Positions 15,708-25,500 of a stretch of 64,000 nucleotides of DNA are shown one piece after another. The position numbers and the translations under genes are program-made. The notes beneath the pieces are model-generated. The model was not told where the DNA came from, made no database searches, and saw only the letters and a list, made by a program, of their open reading frames with translations. Source of the DNA: Vampirovibrio sp041737375. GTDB lineage: Bacteria; Cyanobacteriota; Vampirovibrionia; Vampirovibrionales; Vampirovibrionaceae. The stretch lies in NCBI RefSeq assembly GCF_041737375.1, contig NZ_JBGSRV010000012.1:261228-325227 (forward strand). The letters run 5' to 3'. Positions within the stretch are counted from its first letter, which is position 1. Every line of letters starts with the position of its first letter.

Positions 15708-16523
15708 TTATCGGCCTACTAGTTTAATGGGAATGATGCTCAGGGCGTAGAGGGCGGTCATGGCAAAGCCCACCAGAGAGAGGGAGAACGGGTCCTGAGT
15801 GGGGGTGACCACGGCGGCGGCGATAAAAATAATCACAATGGCCCAGCGCCACTCCTGAATCAGTTTTTGAGAGGTGACCAGTCCGGTAAATGAAAGCAGA
15901 AACAGCACCATGGGCAATTCAAACATCAGGCCGGTTACTAGCAATAGCCCGGAACAAAAGCCAATATAATTTTCAATGCTTAATTGGGTGCGGGCAACGC
16001 TTTGCCCGTAATCCACCAAAAAAACCAGAGCGGAAGGCACTACAAAAAAATAGGCGAACACCACCCCGGCTAAAAACAGCAGGGTGCCCCCAATCACGGA
16101 GCCAGTCACCATGTTTTTTTCCCGTGCCAGCAGGCCGGGCAGCACAAAGCGCAGCAGGTGGTAAAGAATCACCGGCAATGAAAAGGCCAGCCCAATGTAA
16201 AAAGCCACCCGCAGGCTGGCAATCAGCACTTCGCCGGGGGCCAGCTGCACAAATTGAATGCTACCGGGGGCCATGGCTTGCAGTACCTGAATACAGGGCA
16301 AGGCGTAGGTAAAGCCCAGCGTCAGGCCCAGGGCCAGGGTTCCCACTGAAATTAAAATCCGGTTTCGCAGCTCCGTAATGTGATCCACCATGGGCATGGC
16401 CAGTGTCACAAAGTCGGGGGAGGCAGGGTCTTTGGGGTTGGCCTGCAATGAGGCGGAAATTTGAGTACCGGGATCGGTGCCGGATTTTTCAAAATACTGG
16501 GGGCGATTGGCCGGATCATCCAT
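15708..16523 (-). CDS. tatC: Sec-independent protein translocase TatC
   Basis: A 271-residue inner-membrane protein with six hydrophobic segments, the receptor of the twin-arginine pathway that exports folded proteins. MVDHITELRNRILIS matches the conserved N-terminal HLxELRxR region, and FELPMVLFLLSFTGLV matches the strongly conserved FExP motif. The N-terminal 45 residues before the first helix are longer than usual and hydrophilic. ATG 16523 overlaps the stop of the rRNA methylase gene by one base (TGATG). The matching tatA is 11 kb away at 27292; no tatB is visible. Confidence 0.93.
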   Translation of the reverse strand: MDDPANRPQYFEKSGTDPGTQISASLQANPKDPASPDFVTLAMPMVDHITELRNRILISVGTLALGLTLGFTYALPCIQVLQAMAPGSIQFVQLAPGEVLIASLRVAFYIGLAFSLPVILYHLLRFVLPGLLAREKNMVTGSVIGGTLLFLAGVVFAYFFVVPSALVFLVDYGQSVARTQLSIENYIGFCSGLLLVTGLMFELPMVLFLLSFTGLVTSQKLIQEWRWAIVIIFIAAAVVTPTQDPFSLSLVGFAMTALYALSIIPIKLVGR

Positions 16524-17305
16524 CAGGAGCCAGCCCTTTGGGCCGCCGCTTCGGCCAGAATAATGGAGCCGGAAATGCCCACGTTCAACGATTCCACCTG
16601 AGCTTGCATGGGGATGGTGAGGGCGTGGGCCTGGGGGTGCTTTAACAGGTCGGCGGAAACGCCTCGCCCCTCGTTGCCCAGCACAATGGCGCATTGGCCT
16701 TTGTAATTGGCCTGCCGGTAGTTCAGGGCGTTGGGCTGGCCGGTGGTGGCGTAAATGGTGTATCCGTTGGCGCTAAGCTGGTTGTGCAAGCTCTCTCGGC
16801 TCAGGGTGATCAGCTTGAGGGCGAACACCATCCCGGCGGAGGCCCGAATCACCTTGGGGTTCCAGACTTCCACGCTATCAGCGGTCAGGGCCACGGTATC
16901 CACCCCAAAGGCCATGGCGGAGCGAATCAGCGTTCCCAGATTGCCGGGGTCCTGAAGGTCATCCAGCACCAGCACTAAATGGCCGCTGAGTTGGCTTTGA
17001 ACCGGTGGGGCTTCAAATACGGCCAAGCAGGGCGGGGGGGAATGGGTGCTGGCCATTTTGGCCATGGCGGCATCGTCCACAAGCAGGGCCTGCGGCTGCA
17101 AGTTGGCGTTGGGTAAGCTGTCGGTGAAGCTGTCTTCAAGCGTAAACCAGTGATGCAGCTTCAGCCCCGCTCGCCACGCCTCTTCAATGGGGTGGCGGCC
17201 TTCCACCAGTATCAATCCGCTTTGATCCCTAAATTTTTTCTGCTTCAGGGCGGCGGTGTCTTTCATCAGTTGCTGGTTGACGGGTTGCGGGTTGATGGGG
17301 GTCAT
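16523..17305 (-). CDS. TrmH/SpoU-family RNA 2'-O-methyltransferase
   Basis: A 260-residue enzyme that puts a methyl group on a ribose of rRNA or tRNA using S-adenosylmethionine. The SPOUT trefoil-knot motifs are all present: LDDLQDPGNLGTLIRSA (motif 1), CAIVLGNEGRGVS (motif 2) and IPMQAQVESLNVGISGSI (motif 3). The N-terminal 100 residues are a substrate-binding domain like that of 23S rRNA Gm methylases. It overlaps both neighbours (DUF4127 gene by ATGA, tatC by one base), so the three are translated from one mRNA. RNA target not determined. Confidence 0.9.
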   Translation of the reverse strand: MTPINPQPVNQQLMKDTAALKQKKFRDQSGLILVEGRHPIEEAWRAGLKLHHWFTLEDSFTDSLPNANLQPQALLVDDAAMAKMASTHSPPPCLAVFEAPPVQSQLSGHLVLVLDDLQDPGNLGTLIRSAMAFGVDTVALTADSVEVWNPKVIRASAGMVFALKLITLSRESLHNQLSANGYTIYATTGQPNALNYRQANYKGQCAIVLGNEGRGVSADLLKHPQAHALTIPMQAQVESLNVGISGSIILAEAAAQRAGS

Positions 17306-18756
17306 TTCAAGCCTACTTCAATCTCAAAGGTGCGTTGGCAGGGGTAGCGGCAATGCACGGACTGCTTCTCCAGCCCCAGCCGGTTTTTGAGCAAAAACAG
17401 CCCATCGGCCATCAGCACATTCAGCAACTGTTCATCGGGAAGGCCGTTTTTGGCCGCGCCGTTCATGGTTTGTCGCACCGTTTGCCGCACATCAGCTTGG
17501 TACAGCCAGTCATCGGCCAGCCGAATCAGCATGAGCTTGCAAAAGGCCTGGGCGTTAAAGCACTGTTGCCGCTCGGCCATCAGGCGAATTAAACCCATGG
17601 AAATACTGGTGCCAATGGCGTTTCCGGGGGTGTTCCAGGCGGCGTATCCGTATAAGCCGGTTAAATCATCAAAGCGGGATACCAGCTTTTCCATTAAGCG
17701 GGGATCCGCTCCGTTGGCATAGGCCACATCGGTAATGGCCAAAGGCTTGCCCAGCTTCAGGGCCTTGTCCATTACCTTTAACACTTCCTCAAGCTGATCG
17801 GGGTTGACCCTGGCCTGCTCGTTGCCACAGTGATCGCCCTGGCGATCGTCGGGGGTATGCACCATCAGCCACAAGTCGGCCTCCGAGGATTTTTTAACCA
17901 CCTGCGCCCCGCAGGCCCGGATGGCTTTTTCCACCACGGTTTCAATGGGCAGCCCGTCAAATTTGGCAATCAGTTTGCGCCCGGTATCTGAACTGTAAAA
18001 GGCGTAGACTTTAACCGGCTCTGGCTGTTGTAGCACCATCCAGCGGGCCAGCATGCAGGCGGCCACTTCATCGGCCCCGGTTTGAATATGGGCGTTTTCC
18101 AGCTTTTGCTTTTTAATTTGCCCGCTCAGGGTTTGGGCTTCCTGCACGTTCAGCCCATGCGGGCCGGTGTCATCCTGACAGTAGGTGAGGTAATTGAGTT
18201 GCTGGACAGCCAGCAAGCTTAAGTAGTGGGTGTTGAGCGTAAAATTCTTTTCCCGGCGGGTCATAAAATCGCTTAACACCCAATCGGGAATGTCTTCGGC
18301 GGAAGCGTGGCCGTGTTCGTGCAATGCGGCGGAATACTGGTATAGTTTTTGGCCGTACTGGTTCCAGTATTCGGGCTCTTCTTCATCAAAATTATAGTTG
18401 GGAATGCGCAAAATGGAGGAAAACCCAAAGCAGGAAACCACCTTGATTTGCTTAAAAAACGCAGCCACTCGCTCTTGCAAGGTGTCTAGCGGTTCTTCAT
18501 TCACCCGAGAGGAAATCAGCCCGCCGTAGGCAATGGTATCCAGAGCCACAATCAGCGGATCGTTTTCAAACAAATGGTTTTTAATCCAGCGAGACAGGGT
18601 TTTAAAGTTAGCGGGCGCTTTGAGCTGCCCCAGCAGGTTGGGGGAAGGCATTCCCAGTTCTAGCCCGGCGATTTCAGCCAGTTGGCGGGGCATATCGTAA
18701 CACACCGGGCGGCTGTCCAGGGGGATGAGATAAACACGTTTGTGAGAAAAAGGCAT
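17302..18756 (-). CDS. DUF4127 family protein
   Basis: A 484-residue cytoplasmic protein. The N-terminus YLIPLDSRPVCYDMPRQLAEIAGLEL and the following ALDTIAYGGLISSR are the hallmarks of DUF4127. The middle has AYANGADPRLMEKL and the region GLYGYAAWNTPGNAIGTSISMGL typical of the family. No biochemical function is established as far as I know. It is the first of a three-gene overlapping cluster with the RNA methylase and tatC, and its 5' side faces the DoxX-like gene over a 175-base divergent promoter region. Confidence 0.85.
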   Translation of the reverse strand: MPFSHKRVYLIPLDSRPVCYDMPRQLAEIAGLELGMPSPNLLGQLKAPANFKTLSRWIKNHLFENDPLIVALDTIAYGGLISSRVNEEPLDTLQERVAAFFKQIKVVSCFGFSSILRIPNYNFDEEEPEYWNQYGQKLYQYSAALHEHGHASAEDIPDWVLSDFMTRREKNFTLNTHYLSLLAVQQLNYLTYCQDDTGPHGLNVQEAQTLSGQIKKQKLENAHIQTGADEVAACMLARWMVLQQPEPVKVYAFYSSDTGRKLIAKFDGLPIETVVEKAIRACGAQVVKKSSEADLWLMVHTPDDRQGDHCGNEQARVNPDQLEEVLKVMDKALKLGKPLAITDVAYANGADPRLMEKLVSRFDDLTGLYGYAAWNTPGNAIGTSISMGLIRLMAERQQCFNAQAFCKLMLIRLADDWLYQADVRQTVRQTMNGAAKNGLPDEQLLNVLMADGLFLLKNRLGLEKQSVHCRYPCQRTFEIEVGLK

Positions 18757-18884
18757 AGGGGGGATCCGTTGGGCCGCATCAAAACAGGAACCTCTCTATT
18801 CTAATACAGACGCTCCCTCTCGTCTCAGGGCGATTGCCCGCCTTGCCCGCTAAACGCCTCAGCTAGAGCCGTTGGCCTATGGGT

Positions 18885-18913
18885 TTGGGAAAGCGAGCCG
18901 TCAACGGTATAAT
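18885..18913 (+). promoter_or_regulatory. Sigma-70 type promoter of the DoxX-like gene
   Basis: TTGGGA (18885-18890) and TATAAT (18908-18913) are 17 bases apart. The expected transcript start is about 18920, so the ATG at 18932 is the first usable start and a longer frame from 18872 is excluded. Confidence 0.72.
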
Positions 18914-18931
18914 AGACACATTGAGTTAATC

Positions 18932-19894
18932 ATGAGTTCCCTCCGCTTCCCCATGATTGCGATTTTTCAGGCATTTTGGCGACGAATTTCCAGCGGCCCC
19001 CGAGAGCGGCAGGCCATGGCTTTGTTGCGAATTGCCACCGGCCTGTTTTTTTTGCTGGAGGGCCAGCACCGGCTAACCGATCCCGGATGGGAAGCCCAAT
19101 GGTTGGGCCAGTTGAAGGCTTGGGCGGTTAGTAACCCCTTTCCGCTTTACAAAGCCTGGATGCTAAAAGGCATGCTCCCTCACGCCCATCAGGTGGCCAA
19201 CTGGGTAACGGATCTGAAGATTTTGGTGGGGGTGAGTTATGTCAGTGGCTTTCTGGTGCCTTTGGGGGCGGCAGTGGCCATTGTGTTGAGTGTCAATTTT
19301 TGGCTGGCCGCCCAGCATACCAGCCCGGAGATTCTGGGTTTGAGCCTGTTGCTAACCCTGATTTCTTTGGTGCTGTTCTGGGGCAAGGCGGGTCAGCAGT
19401 TCGGGCTGGATCAGCTGTTTTCGTTTGCCGGGTTCTCTAAGCCCTCTGGCTCGGGATCGGCTGCCCGACGTTCCCGGAAGACGTCCCCCGCCAGCAGTGG
19501 GGGAGCGGGGCGGACGCCATCGCCCAAAACGGGTAAGGTGAAAGCCACCATGTGGGGTGGCCCTAAAACTGTTAAAACCAAGCCCACCCGGCCTCGGCGT
19601 AAAACGGGGCCTTCACGGGTTTCTGATCAGGAAAACGTGAGAAAATTTGAGCGCCCCACCGAGCGCCCTGCCCCCAAGCCCCCTTCGGCCAACCTGCGCA
19701 AGCTGGAAAAAATACTGAAGCAGGAAACGGATAAACAAAAGCAATCGCCTTTGCCCGAAAAAACATCCCCCAAGCTGGAAAAAACCGCCCCACCCGCCCT
19801 TCCCCCCAAAGCGGAAGCAGCCCCGGAAGCGGCCCCCGAGAATTTAAAAGTCATCAAAATCTTCGACCACCGCACCCCGGACGACGACGATTAA
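18932..19894 (+). CDS. DoxX-like membrane protein with a basic, proline-rich tail
   Basis: A 320-residue protein in two parts. Residues 1-165 hold four hydrophobic segments; ALLRIATGLFFLLEGQHRLTDP and the later WVTDLKILVGVSYVSGFLVPLG resemble the DoxX/TQO small-subunit family of membrane oxidoreductases. From about residue 170 to the end the chain is almost free of hydrophobic residues and rich in Lys, Pro, Arg, Ser and Glu (GPKTVKTKPTRPRRKTGPSR, LPEKTSPKLEKTAPPALP), ending in DDDD. The tail looks disordered and could bind nucleic acid, phospholipid or a partner. The fusion is unusual. Start chosen from the promoter. Confidence 0.72.
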   Translation: MSSLRFPMIAIFQAFWRRISSGPRERQAMALLRIATGLFFLLEGQHRLTDPGWEAQWLGQLKAWAVSNPFPLYKAWMLKGMLPHAHQVANWVTDLKILVGVSYVSGFLVPLGAAVAIVLSVNFWLAAQHTSPEILGLSLLLTLISLVLFWGKAGQQFGLDQLFSFAGFSKPSGSGSAARRSRKTSPASSGGAGRTPSPKTGKVKATMWGGPKTVKTKPTRPRRKTGPSRVSDQENVRKFERPTERPAPKPPSANLRKLEKILKQETDKQKQSPLPEKTSPKLEKTAPPALPPKAEAAPEAAPENLKVIKIFDHRTPDDDD

Positions 19895-19943
19895 ACCCCT
19901 GTGATTGGCGCTGTTTCACTTAATGGTTTCAGTACAATATGAA

Positions 19944-20130
19944 GCCGGTGAATACATGGCTAGAGTCGTCAAAAAAAACACAATTGATGGCTTTGGGAGC
20001 CAGTTAAAGCGCTCTGTAAATGGAGCTTGCCACTCGGTTAGTTCTACAGTATCTTCAACGCTATGTGGATGAATTTGCGTTCCGATATAAGCATCGGAAT
20101 TCCCAAGAGTGTCTTTTTTCGGTGCTGATT
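19944..20130 (+). pseudogene. Remnant of an ISXO2/IS1595-type transposase
   Basis: Translation across one frameshift near 20040 gives GEYMARVVKKNTIDGFGSQLKRS and then LQRYVDEFAFRYKHRN. These match the conserved C-terminal end of ISXO2-like (IS1595 family) transposases, where N-T-V-E-G-F-x-S-x-x-K-R is followed by L-x-x-Y-x-x-E-F-x-F-R-Y-N-x-R. The N-terminal two thirds of the gene and clear terminal repeats are missing, so this is a scar. It sits beside an AT-rich gene at 20184 that is likely foreign. Confidence 0.75.
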
Positions 20131-20183
20131 CCAGCGGCTGCGAAGCTCGTTGGATTAGTTGGTTACCATCACTTTCTGAAAGA

Positions 20184-20822
20184 CTACTTCTTGTTCTTTG
20201 CTAACCATTTAATAAACTCTCCGCTGTTCATATAAATATCCCTGTAACTTGTACCCTTTTCAGCAGGCTTGTTGAACTCTTTTATAAAAATATTGTAGTT
20301 GGTAGACACCCTTGAAAAATCCAAACAGTCTATAAAATATTGTTGAAGGTACTTTGGTGAAATTTCAATTAGTGGTTCTTGCCCTTTCCCAGCTTCTGGA
20401 AAATCGTAGATATATTTACGCCCGAAAAATTTAATATCACCGTCTACAGCTGCTTGTTTGAGGGCATTAATAAAGTCAAAGGCTTCGTTTTGATTTGCTG
20501 TTGTAGTACCCCATAAATTCCAGCCGTATTTCGATGCCTCTGTTTTCGCTGTTAGTATCGAAATCCTCTTGTTAGATTCAAAAAAAATTGCCCAAATGGA
20601 TTTGATTCCCCAGAAATTATTAACTAATAAAAGTGTTCCCATAAAAATAAACATGAGCCAAATCCAACTTGGAATTGTTGGCTCTTTAATCCACCCCTGC
20701 CATAACTGGGTAAGGGATGTTAAATCTTGATAGCGCCCAAACCAATCTAGTACCCGAAGCCCGAATTGCACAAAGATGCCTATTCCTAGCATGCCGAAAA
20801 GAGTTTCCATTATTTTTTTCAT
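20184..20822 (-). CDS. AT-rich hypothetical membrane protein
   Basis: A 212-residue protein with two N-terminal hydrophobic segments (FGMLGIGIFVQFGLRVL and IWLMFIFMGTLLLVNNFW) and a cytoplasmic or periplasmic domain of about 120 residues, rich in aromatic and charged residues (FFGRKYIYDFPEAG, YLQQYFIDCLDFSR). I recognise no family. Base composition and codon choice are visibly more AT-rich than in the flanking genes, and a transposase remnant ends just downstream, so acquisition by transfer is likely. Confidence 0.62.
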   Translation of the reverse strand: MKKIMETLFGMLGIGIFVQFGLRVLDWFGRYQDLTSLTQLWQGWIKEPTIPSWIWLMFIFMGTLLLVNNFWGIKSIWAIFFESNKRISILTAKTEASKYGWNLWGTTTANQNEAFDFINALKQAAVDGDIKFFGRKYIYDFPEAGKGQEPLIEISPKYLQQYFIDCLDFSRVSTNYNIFIKEFNKPAEKGTSYRDIYMNSGEFIKWLAKNKK

Positions 20823-20928
20823 ATTATTCCATACTATGTCATGAACCTCCGATACCCTACTAATAGGCGGTACTTTTCTTTATTTTTATTAACAGAATAG
20901 AGGGTGAGGCGGCGTTGAGGGGAGTGGG

Positions 20929-20934
20929 TATAAT
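20929..20934 (+). promoter_or_regulatory. -10 box directly before the winged-helix gene
   Basis: TATAAT ends six bases before ATG 20941. A transcript starting at the usual distance would begin at the ATG itself, giving a leaderless mRNA. The GGGGG between them could otherwise be read as a ribosome binding site on a longer transcript. No -35 box is clear. Confidence 0.45.
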
Positions 20935-20940
20935 GGGGGT

Positions 20941-21282
20941 ATGCCAAGTCCTAGCGAACCCGAGATACTGAGCAAACTGGCCGCAGAAATTGTGGCCGGT
21001 ACAGCGCTGTATCAGGCGGATGAAACCTTTGAGGACGTGCTGCCCACGGCGGCGGATTTGGCCCGCAAGCTAAACTACCGGCTGGAAACGGTTAAAAAAA
21101 AGCTGCGGGTGCTGAAGGATCACCACCTCATTCAATCCGTGGGCATGACCCCCAAGCGGTACCGTTTTAACCGCTGGGCGCTGAAAGAGCTGGAGCCGGA
21201 TAGCCCCCTGTTTGAGCTGTTTTGCGATCCAGAATCCCCGGCCTTTATCCAACCCGATCCGCATCACCGGATTTATCGCTAG
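20941..21282 (+). CDS. Small winged-helix DNA-binding protein
   Basis: A 113-residue protein. Residues 15-75 look like a GntR/ArsR-type winged helix: LPTAADLARKLNYRLETVKKKLRVLKDHHLIQSVGMTPKRYRF, with a recognition helix (LETVKKKLRVL) and a wing ending in RYRF. No ligand-binding domain is attached; the last 30 residues are acidic then proline-rich. It would act as a transcription regulator of unknown target, or as a DNA-binding subunit. The -10 box lies six bases before the ATG. Confidence 0.65.
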   Translation: MPSPSEPEILSKLAAEIVAGTALYQADETFEDVLPTAADLARKLNYRLETVKKKLRVLKDHHLIQSVGMTPKRYRFNRWALKELEPDSPLFELFCDPESPAFIQPDPHHRIYR

Positions 21283-21315
21283 CCGGGTGGGGCCTTGGCC
21301 TGCCACGCGCGGCGG

Positions 21316-22014
21316 CTAGGCCGATTGCTGGGCGTCTCGATACAAGGCCATCAATCGTTGAGCGTCTTGCGGGCTTAAAACCGTTTGCTGCCAGCCTCGG
21401 TAATACATCACATCCTTGCTGTGCTCGGAATGCTCCAGCCCCAAGGCATGGCCCACTTCATGCAGCACGGTGGCCATGAGCCGATCCCGGCGCTTTTCCG
21501 GGGTTAAATGTCCGTCAATGACAGGTTCCAGAATCAGGGTAATGTGGGCCTTGCGAATGCGTTGGCCCTGTAACTCCCGGTTGGCGTGGCCCACTTCATA
21601 GTCTCTGCCTTTGACGGTTTCCCGGCTCCACTGGAACACAATATCGCCGTCCTCGCTCTGCTCGGTGGCCGGGTCCATGAGGCGAAACCGGATCTGTCCT
21701 TCACTGGCCACTTCCCATTGGCGAAGGGTGGCGAATAAAAGGCGCTCGCTGGGCATGGCGGCTTCTCCAGAGGGCGCCAGCCAAATTTTAAGCGGCATTT
21801 GCGCCAGCGACCATCGCACGGCTTGCCCCTCGGTTTTAGATTCGCTTGATCGCCATTGGCCCAAGGCGCTTAAAGCGGCCAGCGGATTTTTTTCCACGCT
21901 TTGCCGAACGGTTTCCAGTTTAAAACTATCCAGAGACAGGCCCTTTTGATCGCTGCGGGCCGCTGGAATTCTGGCGCCAGCGGATGGGCGGGGTTGCTTG
22001 TCGGGGATTTTCAT
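21316..22014 (-). CDS. Matrixin-like (M10) zinc metalloprotease
   Basis: A 232-residue protein whose C-terminal half is a matrixin catalytic domain. HEVGHALGLEHS is the exact HExxHxxGxxH zinc site, and DVMYY downstream is the methionine turn. PLKIWLAPSG, LRQWEVASEGQIRF and DGDIVFQWS match the beta strands before the zinc helix. The N-terminal 70 residues are basic and polar with no recognisable signal peptide or cysteine-switch propeptide, so export would need another route. A small gene ends 24 bases upstream on the same strand and may be co-expressed. Matrixins in bacteria usually cut extracellular proteins. Confidence 0.85.
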   Translation of the reverse strand: MKIPDKQPRPSAGARIPAARSDQKGLSLDSFKLETVRQSVEKNPLAALSALGQWRSSESKTEGQAVRWSLAQMPLKIWLAPSGEAAMPSERLLFATLRQWEVASEGQIRFRLMDPATEQSEDGDIVFQWSRETVKGRDYEVGHANRELQGQRIRKAHITLILEPVIDGHLTPEKRRDRLMATVLHEVGHALGLEHSEHSKDVMYYRGWQQTVLSPQDAQRLMALYRDAQQSA

Positions 22015-22037
22015 CGTGTGATACAGGTCGCTTTCAG

Positions 22038-22271
22038 TTAAAGGGGGCGCTGGGGGTGTTCCGCTTCAAACTGTTCCAGATTCATGGATTTTAATTCTCC
22101 CGAAATCACCACCGTGAATTCGTCGAAAATTTCGCCAAGAGATTGTTTGAGGGCGAGATTACTTTGAACGGCCGGGTGGTTGGCATGGGTTTTGCCCGGA
22201 AACACCGCTCCCGCCTGCTGCGGGTTGGCCTGTTGAGATTTGAGGGGGTGTGGTTTTTTGTTTCCTGACAT
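22038..22271 (-). CDS. Small hypothetical protein upstream of the metalloprotease
   Basis: A 77-residue hydrophilic protein without recognised family. The first half is basic and rich in Asn/Gln/Pro; the second half (LKQSLGEIFDEFTVVISGELKSM) looks like an amphipathic helix plus strand. AGGAG lies 9 bases before ATG 22271. Its short distance to the metalloprotease gene suggests one transcript, perhaps a partner or inhibitor of the protease, but nothing in the sequence shows this. Confidence 0.55.
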   Translation of the reverse strand: MSGNKKPHPLKSQQANPQQAGAVFPGKTHANHPAVQSNLALKQSLGEIFDEFTVVISGELKSMNLEQFEAEHPQRPL

Positions 22272-22513
22272 GATTAAGCACTCCTGGCTCCGGCAAGCAG
22301 CGGGGTAAGAGGCGGGAGGATATGGGTGTTCAGAGAATGAGAAGGGTTTGGCTACCTGCTCTCAAACACGCTCTGCCGCTTGCGAGTATCTTTCTGAAAA
22401 ATGCTTCGACGGATTCAGGCAAAACTGAAGAAGGTTGGATCAATGGGTTATAGAAACGTTACATTTCACAGGCGGGGCAAATGGGCTTGCAAGGGCCGAT
22501 GGCTGAAACCCGT

Positions 22514-25500
22514 CTACAGGTTTTGAGGGCGCACCCACTGGAAGTCCTGAATGGCGGCAGGGTCATCGGGCTGACCTACCAAACGCACCTGAAAGCGGTT
22601 GTATTTCCCGGCAGGCCCACCAAACCCCGGTACATAGCCCACCCCCGGAATATAGCCCAGCAATCCGGGCCGGTTTTCCCCAAAAGTTCCCAAAGCGGGA
22701 ATGAATCGAAACAGTCTGCCTAAACTTAAATTGCCCAGCTTGCCCAGTTTGCCGGTGATATCCTGGCTCATGCGGCCATTAATCAGCATGTTGGCGTTGC
22801 CGTTATCCATGCGTAGGCTGCCCTGAATGAGTAAATCCAGATTCACCCCGTCGCTCACCAGATTTTGGGTGTACAAAATCTGATCATTAATCAGCATGTC
22901 CCCCGATAGTTCCGCAAAGTAGTTGGTGTCGTAAATGGTGAGGGAGCGAAACAGGTTGTTCAGGTTCAGGCCCAAAACCCCGCCCCGAAACACATTGGCG
23001 GTGGCCAGCAAGGTTTCTACCTTGGCAATGGCGGGCAGGCGGCCATCTGTAATCTTCATGCTCACCGTGCCGTTGGCGTTTTTTTGCAGTTCCTGATCGC
23101 TTTGTCCAAACGTGGTGAATCGCACCGTGCCATCCAGATCGCCAAAAATCTCGTTGGTGACATCCAGCAGGGCCTTGGTCAGGGCGTTGGCCTTAACCCC
23201 ATTGGCGTTTAATTCCAGGGTGGTAAAACTGTTCTGGTTGGGGCTCATGGATAAATATCCACTCACGTTGCCCCCGGCGGCTTGCAGGGTGGTGTTGGTT
23301 AATTCAAAAAAGCTGTTGGCATTCAGCGAAAACAGACTTTGCAAGTTGCTTAAAATAATGTTTTGGTAAATCACTTCATCCGCATGCAGCTTGGCGTTGC
23401 GGAACTGCACGGCAGAGGTGGGATCGCCCTGTTGCCACGGGCGCAGGTAGTTATGCACCACCTGATCGATTAATTTGGGCTTCACCACTTCATTGTTGAA
23501 AATGGCTAGGCTGTCAATGCTGGCGAAGCTGGCGTCAATCACCACGTCTTCCAGGGGAATGGGTACTTCAAAAATGGTGTCGGAACGCCCGCTGACCCGC
23601 GCGGTGACCCCCGGAATCTTGAAGCTGGGTACGTCCGCCACGGCGGTTTCCCCGTTCAGGTCCACCCGGCCCGTAATGTCCTGCAACGTAAGATAGGGAA
23701 TGGCCAGCCGGTTGGTGGCCACCCACCCGTTTAACTGATTCGGTTTGGCACTGGTGCCAGCGATTTGCACATCGGCCCCCAAGGTGCCGGTAGCCCCGTT
23801 GAAAAAGGTATTTTGCACGGCCCCCTGATTCAGCGCTTCCAGATTGAGTTCCGGCACGGTGACCACATGCGCTTGATAGCTCAGTTTTTCCGGGTCATCC
23901 AGATGGCTGGCCTTGCCTTCGGCCACAATATCGCCGCCCCCAAACAGGTGCAGATTGGCCCTTTCCAGCAACAGGTCATTGCCCAGCAAATGCAGGTTGG
24001 CCTGAAAAAAGGCTTGTCCCTTGTCTGCTGCCAGTTTATCCAGTTGCAGCTTGTCGGGAAGCGCGTTGGGATCGATGGCCTTGGTTTCCACGGATTCGTG
24101 GGGTTTGTCCAGCACCTTTTGGGCAATGAACTGGCCGGGTCTTTTCAGGGTGTCCAGTCCCAGCCCCAGCCCTTTGCCAACGGTTTGCCTGAAAATGCCA
24201 ACCGTGGTGTTGGCCGCTCCCAAAGCGGTATTGGCGGCGTTAATGGCGTTAATGTTTTTAAGTACTTCCCGGTTTTTTTTGCCGTTGGGCTCTAAAATAT
24301 CGGGGGCCTCGGCTGAAAAATCGGCGGAAGAGATGGCTTCTGTCTTCAGTTGCTCATTGCTTTTTGGCGGTTGGGTGGCAGGGGCTACATCGCTGTAGGC
24401 TTGGCGGAAATTTTGATTCAGGCTGAAAAACAAGTCGGCGTTTAAATCGTTTTTTTCAAAACCCGGTTGGCCCGGCAGGGCGGCGAACGTGCCGCTCAAT
24501 TCCGTTTTGAAAGGAATGGCCCGGTAAGGGGTGGCGTTGCTGTGGTGGCTCACCAAAAAGTGATTAACCGTTAAATCGGATAAGGTGCCTTGAATCTCTC
24601 CTTGCAGGGCCTGATTTTGTTGCAGGTTGATGGTCATGGGAGAGTCCCCATACACCAGCGTCAGGTTTTGGCTTTGCACCACCGGCTGGCCGGGGTTGGC
24701 CTGCTGATAAAGCAGTTGGCCGTTCAGGTCATACAGGGGGAAATCTCCACCGGCCCAGGACAGGCCCGCGTGGTTGAAGGCCATGGTCATATCAGTGCGT
24801 TGATTGCTGAGGGTTCCCCGCAGGTTCAAATCACCCGCCGTATTCCAGATTTCCGGCAGTTTGGCCCCGGCCAGAGAGGCCAGCAAGTCCTGATTGTCTC
24901 GCACAAAGTCCATGGGTACCGTGCCAGAATCCAGCCGAACGTTATAAGCGCCCTGCGTGGTGAAGTTTCCACCCACCGTGGCAGCCACAGGGCCGTATAA
25001 AACAGCGGCATCCGGCAAGGTAATGGTTTGCCGGTCAAACAATAAAGACAGGTGCGGGATGCGTAACGGGTTTTCCGCCGTTTCGGTGCGCAGGGCCAGG
25101 TCGTTCACATCCAGCCGACCGGCCAGATTGAGGCCGGTACTGACCGTTAAATCCAGATTGGCCAAGCCCTGATAGGGATCAATTTGGGCGGCTACGGCTT
25201 GAAAATCCGGCAGTTTGTTCAACACCTCCCGCTTCAGGCGAGGCAAATCAATCTGCTTGCCGGTGAGCCGTACCTGATAATTTTGGAGGTTGGTGGCCAG
25301 TTTGCCGTTGGCCTGAAAAGTAGACCCTCCCAATAAGGCTCGGAAGTTTTCAATTTGAATCCAGTTTCCGGCCAGCCGCAAGACGCCTTTAATGTCGGTG
25401 AGCGGTACGCCGCTTTTGGGGTCTTTATAGTCTGCGTTTCGCACGTTGATGAGGCCATTGAGCGTGGGCATGGCCAGCGTTTTGGCCTCGGGCCGAATTT

